Below, piece after piece: positions 26,801 through 38,800 of a DNA stretch of 64,000 nt. The number at the start of each line of letters is the position of its first letter. Positions within the stretch are counted from its first letter, which is position 1. Made by a program: the position numbers and the translations under genes. A model generated the notes under the pieces. It was not told the origin of the DNA. It made no database searches and saw only the letters and a program-made list of their open reading frames with translations. The stretch comes from Saturnia japonica. Taxonomy: Eukaryota; Arthropoda; Insecta; Lepidoptera; Saturniidae. Where the stretch lies: positions 8,060,001-8,124,000 of the forward strand of contig CM065309.1 of assembly GCA_033032175.1 (NCBI GenBank), written 5' to 3'.

Positions 26801-29800
26801 GCACCTGTTGAAACTGTACCTATATATTTTGTATTCAATGTTTGGAATATCAATAAGTACAGGCAAGATCACTGATATCAAAATAAAAAATCAAAATTAA
26901 CTGTAGGTTCTGAGAATGCTTAAAAACACTACTAGTTCAGAAAACATCCCAGACATTGAGAAAAGCCAGCAAGAAACTCGATCGGGCTTATAATATGTGT
27001 TTACTCTATCATTTATGTTTACATTGTTAATAATCATATCAATTTAGTGAATATACAGTCAAAATCACTATCATTCACGCAATAACTCACCTGCTTGGTG
27101 TAATCGCAAAATAAAATATATGGATAATAAAAATAAATTTGATTAATAAATAAATAACGCATTACGAACCTGTGGGAAATATGGACAATGTACAGGATGT
27201 GAACTTTTAGAACGCCCTTCAAGCCGTTCACGTTTCTGTAGCCTCTTCTGAAATTTGTCCCATTGATCGTCGTCGTCATCTTCAACAGCAGACGACTTGT
27301 CACGCGATTCATCTTCCGATGCAGAGCTATGAGATACTAACTCATCTGAACTACCAATTTCCGAGTCCTCGCCTATGAACAAATAATAATTAAAGAAAGT
27401 GTCATTATTATTTAACACTATACTACTATGCGTTTCAAATGAGATGATAATCGCAACCACGCCAACTTCATTCACATTACTTGCTCCTTACTCCTTGCTG
27501 CACAATTTATTTCTTTTTTATCTATTTTTTCTTAATTTGTCAGTCTTAAATGTCAGTTGTGAGTCTGGGTGTTAAATATCTATATATGTATGTATATCAG
27601 CTATTTAGTTACCATATTACAAGCTTTGCTTGGTTTGGAATTAGATGGCTGTGTGTGAAATTGTGTAAAGAAATTAGTTTTAATTAAAATATAAAACCTT
27701 GTATTTTATACATTTATGGCAGATTACGAGCCATAAAGCATAATTTGCACATGTCATTGTTTTTCCGATCGTACATTTTTTTATTGAAGTTGCATGCAAA
27801 ATGCAAAGCAAAATGACAGTTTGACACTTATATTCCTATTTGAAACGCATAGTACATAACAGAAGAAAAATTTGTATCTATATGGGGCATTCCATACCAA
27901 ATCGACCAGTTTAGAACCCGACACCTTTCGATTTCGCTGATTTTTTTTTTGTTTAATACCGCTCTAAAGACGTTTCTAAGAATTTTTTTTACCCAAAGAA
28001 AAAAATACGAATTTAAAAACCAGTTTATAATTTTAAATATCCCTAACTTTGTCAAAAATTGACTTACGCGGACGCTTTTTTATTAAAAATTTTGGTTTTT
28101 AATAGAACATTCAAAAATTTCTAGATGATCGACATTTTTTTTTTTATATCAAACTTTGACATTTTCTATAAATTATGTCGATATTTTCACAGTGGAGTTT
28201 TTTCGTTTTCTACTTTTTATATTAATTTAAAAAAGAAATCGAAATCGAAAGGGTCGGGTTCAAAAGTGGTCGATTTGGCATGGAATGCCCCTTATAAATA
28301 AAAAGACTGAGGTTTGCCGTTTTGCGCGCTTCATGCAATTACTACCGAAATCTATTTTGATCAATTTTTTTTGTGTTACACTTTAGATATTATTAGATCT
28401 TTATCTAAAAAAGATATCACGATATCTTCATAAACAATAATTCTATAGTCCACGCGAGAAGAGCCGCAATAATTGTACCTTCATCATCTTTTTTCTTTGG
28501 TTCTTTAGTTTTCTTCACGTCGTTATTTTGTGGTGGCGGTGTTGAGGGAGCCGCTGGCTGTTGTTTTCCTTGTTGTACTTTTACCACAGGTTTCTTTGCC
28601 TTTTTAGAAGGCGCATGTTTCTTCGTCTGTTTCATCCACACGGGCCTTTTGAATGTCTCCTTTTTATCGTTCTTATCATTTTCTGCCTTTTCGTTCTTTT
28701 CTGCACTCTCACCGCCGCCTTCGTCGCCTTCTCTACAAAACAATATTTACAATTATTTTATAATGACTACTATTTTAAATAAGTGTAGTATTTTTTCATA
28801 ATAGCATTCATAACTGACTAATTGATTTCATTACAAATATGTAATTATTTTACAAAAATGACAATACAAGACTAGAGAGAGAATAAGAATCAACTATGCT
28901 ATAAGCAAAAATAGATAGATAAAAGGTTCTAATGCGAGTAAAGGCAAACAGAATGGAAGTACATTTATAATAAAAGTTCACAAGTTAATGTGGTCTTCGG
29001 ACAGTGATACTTTGTATCATATGTTACCATGAATTTTCATAGAAACAAAAGATTTTTGAGAACATAATCAAGTTACCTGTTGTGAGTAATAGTAATAGTT
29101 TTAAATACAATTTTATTGTGATATCACTTTTGTGTATGACTATTATCAATTAATACACTTAAGCTCGAAATTCGACAAGTGAAATTTTGATCATAAACTA
29201 TTTTCTGTTAGACATTTGCAGTATTCATGTACCTAAACAATGAATATTATCTACATCACTTGCTGTCACTTTTCGTTGAGTGACAATGTCAATATTTTGG
29301 GGGGTCTAAGTTCAATGCCACTGGTCATGTTAGGATTCGCAGTATTAATTTATTTTATTTAATATATTAGTGACAGATATTATAGATAAATTTTAGCTTT
29401 CTGCAGGTTTTCTCCATATAAACTTTAACCTTGCCAAATCTAACAATCTTCCGTGCACGCAATATGCTTAAAAAGGGGTAGCAAGCTTTTGCTTCACGTA
29501 TTAATTAAATACATATTTATAATAATACGTTAGAGACAGCAAACTGCAGGTAAAACAATTAATTGACCCATAGGCGTCGTCCATATACTAGGGTAAATTG
29601 CTTACCATCAAGCGGGCCGTAGACTTGATGGCAACCTTAGTTGTATAAAAAAAACTGGCATGATTGTGCTAATTGATTATGAATTTACCTAATATTATCC
29701 TTTTCTTTAATGGTAGTATCTCCGAAAAGTTCCTTCATATTTGTTCTTCTTAAAAAAACTGTGACCGTTACAATGGCACCCGCAGTTACTACCGTCGAAT

Positions 29801-32800
29801 TCTCGTCATCAATTACTAAAAAATATCACAAGTATTTTATAAACATTAAATAATTAATAATTGAAAATTCATTTCTTATAACACTACAACAGTGATTACC
29901 AAAGTGGTCTATAACGACCCCTAGTGGACCTCATTTAACCAGGTCGTGACTTTAATTTTGGCTTTCCATTACTGGAATAATCCACATACACAAAAAGTAC
30001 TTATTCACATATATAATACTTCCTTATAATACATTATAATAATGAGCGCTGCCAGGATTACTTTCAGGGGGATGCATTGGCATCTACACACTATGCTATT
30101 AACTAAGAAAATATAATATATAGATATATGTATTGTACAAATTTAGGCAGCAACTTAGACACATTAAGACTTTATTCAAACATTAACTTAATAAATAATT
30201 CGTAATCTATTCTATGCATTTTATTTCCCGACGGGGGGTACAAGTACACCCCCTTGTACCCTGCTGCCGACGCCCATAATTTAATTATAATGTCTTTACA
30301 TGATTCATCTATCTACATAAAATATGAAACTACCAATGAAGTAAATATTTTTAAAACAAATTTAACAACAAACTTGATAAAGAACCTTTCAAAGTGAATA
30401 GCACTCTTTCAGCTGTCAAAAATACCTTTATAAAAAATAGCTGACGGCGGTGGAGAATTAAAATCAAGGGCAAAAGGTGGCAGACAAACACCTCAAAAAA
30501 TTACCAAGGAAGAACCTTGTTAAAAATTAAGAAACAGAGGTGGAGAAAACCACCATTATAAAAAATGAAGGACTGACGGTGGAAGAAAATCACCTTAAAT
30601 AATTACCGAGGAAGACAACCTCGTAAAAAATTGCTAGAGGGTCGAGAATGAGTACCTCGTTAAAAAATCAATGCCAGAATTTACGGTAGGACGGGAGATA
30701 CCAACGCCAGCAAACCTCCTTCCTCTGCCAGGCCGAACAAAGTGGAGATTGGTCGGGGGCCCATCTTACCCTTGCACTGTTTCGGCGGACCGAGAGAAAG
30801 TTCCATTGCACCGGTCTCCATCAGAAGGCGGTCCTTACGGGCTTTGCAGCAGGGGCGACACGGTAGGATGCTACCAGCGGACCCGTGTTGCCCCCATTAC
30901 GGCGGCAGACGATGCACCATGGAGTTTTATTGAGTTCACTCGTTCCCCAGAGTGAGTACCCACGACAAGTTTCTCCACGTTAAAAAAAAAGTTAACCTAC
31001 AGTTGAAAACATAGCGAGTGGTCTACGAAACAAAAAAGTTTGGGAACCTCTGTAATTAAAGATTCTATGTTCAAACCAAATATAAATTTCCAAAAGCATT
31101 TTCAAGGAAAGTTTGTGATGTAAATTAAATTATAATACTCTAGCTCATTATGTATTTCATGTCATTATGTATTTAAGAGAGGTAGGGCACAGAAATTGCT
31201 TTCGATATTTCTCTCTACTTGGGGCAGTCTGACTAGTGAAATACCTCCACCCTACAGAAGATCACAACCAAATAACCTTGTGATGTGTATCTGCGGTGAA
31301 TAGGGTTTCCATAGCTTCTTGGGGTAGGGGGGTTGAAGGTGGACACCGCGCTACTGTATCACACGCATCCTTCATATGCTACGGTAGCCACTAATAACAT
31401 CAGACGGGCTGTTTGCTTGCTTGCCACCTCTGTACTATAAAAAAAAACTTCTGAATTACCTTCCGTATTAACTTGGAAATGTATGTAAGGCGTATTTCCA
31501 AGTGCCTTCATTAAGTCTTCATACTGTTTGTCATCTAAAAATCTTAGAACTTGTCGTCTTTCTTCACCGGGTAACTGAGCCAACTGTAGTAGAGATTTGA
31601 TGTGCTTCTTACGATTCGAAAAGTATTTAAGATGATCTTCTGTGATGTATGGTAGTTGGAGCAATGGTGATTTGTACTCCCAAAGTCCTTGTACAATCAT
31701 TGGTGATAACTTCATGCAGTTCTCAATAGTTTCGATGGTTGGTAGTCTTGGTACTGTGGAATTAATAATCTATATAAATAAAATGATTCAGGTTTGCCAT
31801 TGTGAGCGCATCACGCAAAAACTACTAGATAGATTATGATATTTTTTTGTTTTGTTTTACTTTTAGACACTTGATCCTTATTAAAAAGAATAATTATCAC
31901 GGTATCTTTTACGGAGCCGCGGACACAGCAAGTAATATAATATTCAACAACAAATGAATGAATATCTAAATATCTTACACTTAAGTTCTCAATATGGATC
32001 ATATGGCTTTAAAATTGAATAAATTGTACATTTTAGTACTTATATTAGGTCCTTACTTGGGGTCTTTTACCTATAAAACTTCTGTTTGTTATAATATTGC
32101 CCAGTTACCTATTTTTTTTTAATGAAAATAGAATCTTTTTTCTGCATTACTTTTAATTTGATATCATTGTTTTTGCAATAGTCAATAAGTTTAGAATTTG
32201 AGAATAACCACGGTGTTTGACCGAAAACTAAAGTCGATACTTAGTTTAAAATGATTATTGAACTAATGGTACAAGGTTATCTTTAAACATGACAGAATTA
32301 GAAATAGAAAAGTCACAAGACAATATAAATCACTTTAAATGCGGACCCCTGAATGTTGCTGTAGAATTAATTATTAACAAAAAAAATGCAGCAAACAAAA
32401 GTTGAAATATACCTTATTTTACTTAACCTGCACTGGGCACAGAAATGAAAACCGTAAAACGGAATTGACACACAATATTCTCTATGCAATCAATGTAATA
32501 GCGAATTATGTAAGGGTATGTAGGGGTGTAAGGGGGTCTCGAATTACATCTTTAGAAATGAGACGTCCAAGCCAACTTCATCCGCACGTGGTGCACTCAG
32601 ATGAGTAACTAACGAGGAAATAACGATAGTGTAGTGCTAGGGCTGTTTTGCCGAATGGGTCACAACCATCATGCATGTGGTGAAAAGTCCGTCATAGTAA
32701 CTGCCTTTTGCGTTTCGAATTTCGAGATCAGACTGTGCATATCCAGTTATATTAATAGAGATCGGCATGACAGTAGGAAGCGACCGTCGATAAATGACTA

Positions 32801-35800
32801 TCACTCGATAGTCGTCGTTGTGCTACGATTGTACTTATCATCAGGTACAGGTATCGCGTCAATCTGCCTTGCAACAATAAAGAAAATATTACTTTTTTTT
32901 TCAACAGACCTAAACTGTCAACTTTAAAGTCCCTTTAAATTATTTAATTATTTTCCATTAAATAAAATAATATCAATTACTATTTACCATATTATTTAAG
33001 TTTCAAGTTATTCTTCTTTGTTTTACGTAAATTAATAGATTTTTTATTAAAACTAGTTCCGCATCATGATCTTTTTATTATTCCAATTACACTAAACAAA
33101 TCTTATTATATTTAGTGAGCAATTGTTGTATATATATTATTATATGTAATTGTTTTCTCAGAAATAGCTCTAAGGATTTTGATGAAACTTTGCATTTCGA
33201 TGTTTTACATTCAAAGTTTACCTAGATAGGTGTTTTTCTCTTTTTGTTTATAGGACACCGAGCACAGCTCCCTTACCCAGATATTATATTATAATGCTTC
33301 AATATTCACGGGACATTACCAGTTAATAAAACTAAAGTTATTAAATAAACTTAGCTTTTCCTAAGGATTGCAAAACTTTAAATTGTTGTATGAAACATTC
33401 AGCCCTTATATCTTTTGGATAATATCGGTTAATATTTAAAATAATTTTAATTGGTTATTTATTCTCAAAGCCGTAATGACCGTAAAGCCGTAAGACTGAG
33501 GTGACCCGAGTTTTTTTTGTTACCTAATTGCTTTTTTTCATACAGGAAACAAACCACATATACGTAGTCTCGCAGGCACAGCTAGTATTTATATATAAGA
33601 CGATTAAACAAAAATAAGTAATGTATACCATATTTATCTATAGTAATATAAATAAAGCGGAAGGGTTTTTGTTTGTTTAAACACGCTAATCTCTGGAACC
33701 ACCAGTCGGAATCGGAAAATTCTTTTTGTATATGATAGCCAGATTAACGAGGAATAGTACAAGGTGTCCAGAAAGGGTATCGGGTATTTGTTTTCGCGCC
33801 ATATTCGAAACGGGGCGTCTAAAGGGTGCGGGGAAGGGTTCGTGGCGTCCGCCATGTTATGGAGTTTTAGTCACGATGGAACAGTACTCGGGGACGCATC
33901 GCGCATTTTGCGTATGAGCGTATTATCGTAATGGTGATTCAATAGTGACTGCTCAACGTCTCTATCGTGCGGAATATCGTACACGCCACGCGCCAAGTGA
34001 CGATAGCATTAGGAAATGGATCAGGATGTTCGAGAATACAGGTGCGACAGTTAAAATTCAAAACTCTGGTCGTCCTCGTTCAGTTCGCGATGAAGAAACA
34101 ATTGAAGAAGTTGAGGCGTCGGTTCGTCAAATCCGTCTTTATCCATCCGAAAGCGAAGCCAAGCGCTGAACATCAAAAAATCGTCTTTACATTCGATTTT
34201 AAAGAAAGACTTACATCCAAAAGCCTATAAAATTCAATTGGTTCAAGAATTGAAGGATACGGACTATGCTAATCGACTGAATTTTGCGAACGAAATGCTG
34301 CAGCGATTTAACAACTTTAACAACATACTGTTCAGTGACGAAGCAAATTTTCACCTGAATGGTCATGTTAATAAGCAGAATTGTCGGTACTGGGCAGTGG
34401 AGAATCCGAGACGAAAGCATGAACGACCCCTGCATAGCCCAAAGGTCGTTGTTTGGGCCGCTATGTCTGCTAAAGGCATAATTGGTCCTTATTTTCATGA
34501 AGATCAAAGAGGCCGAGCAATTAATGTGAATAGTGACCGTTATTGCGATATGTTGCGAAATTTTTTGGTCCCAGAGTTGCAGGAGTTTGCAGGTTTCAAC
34601 TCAAGAACGTGGTTCCAGCAAGATGGGGCCACTTACCATACCTCAAATGACTCAATGGAAGTTGTTAACGAATTATTCCCTAATAAAGTCATTTCGCGAA
34701 GGGGTAACATCAACTGGCCTCCCAGAAGCCCCGACCTTAGCCCGCTTGACTATTTTGCATGGGGATACCTTAAAAGTAAGGTTTATCAAAACAATCCGAC
34801 GAATCTAACCCAGTTAAAGCAAAACATCAGGTCAGAAATGGCAGCAATATCGATAGCTATGTGTCAACGTGTTATCGCCAATCTTCGTTTCCGTTTAGAA
34901 GAGTGCCAGCAACGTAACGGTCATCATTTGGATAACATCATCTTTTCCAAATAATTCTCCAATTCATATGCTAATAATAAACAATAAACTTTTTTATTGC
35001 ATACAAATAATTTTTGTTTCATTGAACTTACAAATACCCGATACCCTTTCTGGACACCTTGTATAAGCTATCTAGCATTAAGCTAAACCTTTTAGTTAGA
35101 ACCTTTAATATTGATTTTTGTTAAGTAAGTCGGTGCACAAAGCGATCCTGAACTGCTTATTCCGCGTGCTGTCGTAATGGTTAGTGATACGTAATTTTTT
35201 TTTTTTTTTAATGGTCCTTAGTATATTATCTAAAAGAAGCATATGCCTTTCTTATATACATAGTACATACACAATAAGATATTTTGTGACAAAAGTTTGT
35301 TGAAAGTGATTCATGTTCATTATTTTTAGGGATGACATATTAATACTTACGAACGAATGTTACTTCATCATCAAGACAATTTTATGAAGACTTTGCCCTT
35401 TACAGCATGTTATATGGACTCATAATTTGAGAGATATCAGAAAATTAAAATAATTCAACACTCGATGTACGAAGTGACGTTTATCCCTAGCCGCCGGATA
35501 ACATTATTTGTCTATACTGAAGTATTGTAAATCGTCAATCAGTGATTTCAATTATATCCGGGTGGAACCGCGGGGCACAGCTAGTTAATATTATAAAGCA
35601 AAATGGCGCCTAGGCCGAAATCTATACTAAACCCATCACTGACAATACTTTAAATTGTTTTATGAAAAAAAAAATCTTTACTAGCTGTGCACGCGGCTTC
35701 GCTCACGTGGACTACAGAATGCCATCGATCGGGCACGCGAATCTTGCTCCTCCGCACCCAGTTATTAAAAACAAAAATGTTTATTGTGGGTGTTCCTTAT

Positions 35801-38800
35801 AAGATAGACATAATATATTATATACTCTCACTGACTTTTTTGTAGGTCTTTTTAATGCCTACAATTATATATTACATTAATTTTATATATCTCTTATAGT
35901 TTACTCAACGTAAGCCATTCAAGCACTCAAATTGAAACACCATGACCAGTTTTTTTTATTCGCACCAAACCCTAAATCTTTTTCTAAAATTTAAGTAGCC
36001 TTATGTTACTCCTTATAACATCAGCTATCTATCAGTGAAAGATCCATCAAAATTGGTTCAAATGTTTTGGAGATTACCCATAACAAACAGACAGACAGAC
36101 AACAATTTTAAAAATTGTTTTTTTTTGTAAGTATCATATATACTTTCATATACATTTAGTAGAAAGTTGTTATTTTAACATTACAAACAAACACTTCAAT
36201 TTTATTCATTGTATAGATGTATAAAAGATAATTAAGAGAACCTAATGAATAGTTTTTGTTTAAGTATAATATAATTTTAATAAAAGTAAATCTTTCCTAC
36301 CACATTTTTATATAATTAATTGAAGCATACCTTAATTTAGTATTACTTTATGAAACAGATTTTTAATCTCAATAAGTTCCTACTAAACAATTAATTATTT
36401 TAAAAATGAAAATTATCCATTAATTTATTGAATTGAATTTGAATGCTGAATAAATTTAAACAATGCATATCATTAGACCTGTTACTATCTAAACAATATT
36501 TGCAAACTGGACATACTTTATTCTATGAATTGTTTGATAAATTTTTAATATTTAAAAAAAAAAATTACTTACTTCTTCTAGCATAAGCAAGTGCAATAAG
36601 CTGGTTTACACAATTAACCATCTCAACAATGAGATCAGGACACCGCGACACAACATATCGTCGATCACATTCAAGGGTTTCTGGAGGAAGCCTCATGCGA
36701 GATAGATGTGCATGTAGTAACGCTCTTGCTTTGATACTGTATGGCCGACAAAGTGGTTGCTCTTTGTTTTTCTCACCAAGATTTGGCAGCTCACGTAAAA
36801 GCTTGCAAAAATAAAACAGATTTGATCACAAAAACACATTCAATAAAATCCATAAAGAATGATAAACAAATATTGTATAACTTACCATTGGAACTTCTTC
36901 ATTGTCAGTTATTCTTTCAACAATTTCAGAATTATGCCTTTTGTCAAACTCACAAGAGGCTGCTAGGATCATGAGAGCTCGTTTTAAAGGCATTGATGGT
37001 GTTTTGTGGCAAAAGTAAAAGTACATCTGAGTTGTGTCTAGTAATACTTGTTCTCCAGAGAACCTAATGGAACGATACCACCATGTGCCCACCTACATAA
37101 TATAATAAATTATCAATTAATTAAATTATATGAATAATTTTCATTTCAATTTATAATTCATATTTATTAATTCTATTAATTCATACAAAAAATATTAATG
37201 ACTAAAATATGTGATGTTATTAATAATAATGTAATTAAGTATTAACAGATAATAAGAAGCTTCGTTTTTCCTCTACTTATCTGTTAAATAATTATTACTA
37301 TTTAAATATATTTTAATACTCTGCATCTAGTTTAATTTACATAATATGTGTGGAAAATGTGGTATATGAGTTTTACCTTGATACAGATTAGTTAGTTATA
37401 AGTAAAATAATCTTTTTAAGAAATAAATAAATAAAAATATAATAATTATTACATTCAAACCACAAAATACAATTTTATTTTATTTTATTTCCATGAACAT
37501 ACAAGCATATCATATATCTTTGCAGGTATCCTAGTTATCCTCACCTACATGGTATGGCAGCACTTTCTAAACATGTGCCAATACTTTCTAAACATGGAAT
37601 GAAGAAATAACCCTGAATATTAAAAAGACAGTACACACTTATGTTTTCTTTAAATGCTGGTTAACCCAAGATGAAAGTAGGGTCAATTTAGACTAATTTT
37701 GGTGCTTGTATAAGTAATATAATTGTTATAACAATGTAAAATTATTGTGAAAAAACCTTGAAGCATTTTGTTTTTACTCTACTTTTTATTATTATTTGGG
37801 ATATTGCATTTTATTATATTTCATTGCCAATGAAATACTTACAGCTGTAGGAAGAGCAACCATAAATACAAGTGCATAAAGTCCAAGAACCCATACACTG
37901 TTTTCCTTTTCAACTATCCAACTAGGCAATGCAATTCCAAAACTCATTGCTCCTGGACCATCTGGATTACCATATTTTTCCCAATTACGTCTTGCCTCAT
38001 CATCAGTAAGAGCCTGAAAAAGAATTTTTTTATTCATTATTTACTTTCATATTCATATAATTATATTGTGTTATAATAAGGTCACACGTTTATTAATGCA
38101 TTCTGTAATAATGTATCTTTGACCAGGAGTAAATCAAATAATTTATTAACAATTTCAATTTTAAATAAATAAAAGAATGTAATAAATTAATTTATTAAAA
38201 TATTAATATAGAATAGAATTGTATTATTAGTTTTATTTTAATTACCAAATTATCTGTCACACCTACTTTGCCACCTTTAATTTATATGACTCATATTTAT
38301 ATTATATATATTGAGTACTGGTACAACACTATTAGAAGAGATATACATAGAAAAAAACTGAATTACCTGGTAGGCTTTGGTAAGCTTCATGAAAGCCTTT
38401 TCATCACCAGTCTCCTTGTCAGGATGAAGTATAAGAGATTGTTTTCGATATGATTTTTTTATTTCAGCCTGTGTTGCACCAGGTGGTAACCCCAGTATCT
38501 CATAGGGATCAAAGTTAGACATTTCATAGTCAAACTGTGACACTTTGTACGCCAAGAATCCAAGCAGCACCCACCCACATATGATTGCAAGTTTAATAAA
38601 GAAATTTTTAACATCTCTGTATGGTTGTGATTGCTCTATTATAATCTGTTTATGAATGCAGTTAGGGCACTGGCACCGCTCCGCTAGTTTAGCTGGATCT
38701 GATAATAAAATATACACAATTCATTTTTCAATACTCAAGTATATTACACATAAATCATAAAGTACATATAAGTACATATTATATGCAGGTATACAATCTG

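Larger units (their letters stand above)
33637..35584 (+). mobile_element. Helitron-like element A, copy split by DD41D mariner
   Basis: Same family as 2648-3295: A|TCTATAGTAATAT at the left, GGGGCACAGCTAG|T at the right. The mariner occupies 33760-35061. Both pieces together would be about 645 bp. Confidence 0.78.

Noticed and set aside
26613..26900. 95-codon hydrophobic open frame
   Set aside because: AT-driven composition inside SEC63 intron 9, no domain or splice support.
30671..30955. 94-codon open frame in the GC-rich part of the hAT-like element
   Set aside because: GC-rich composition, no domain, and two overlapping frames are open.
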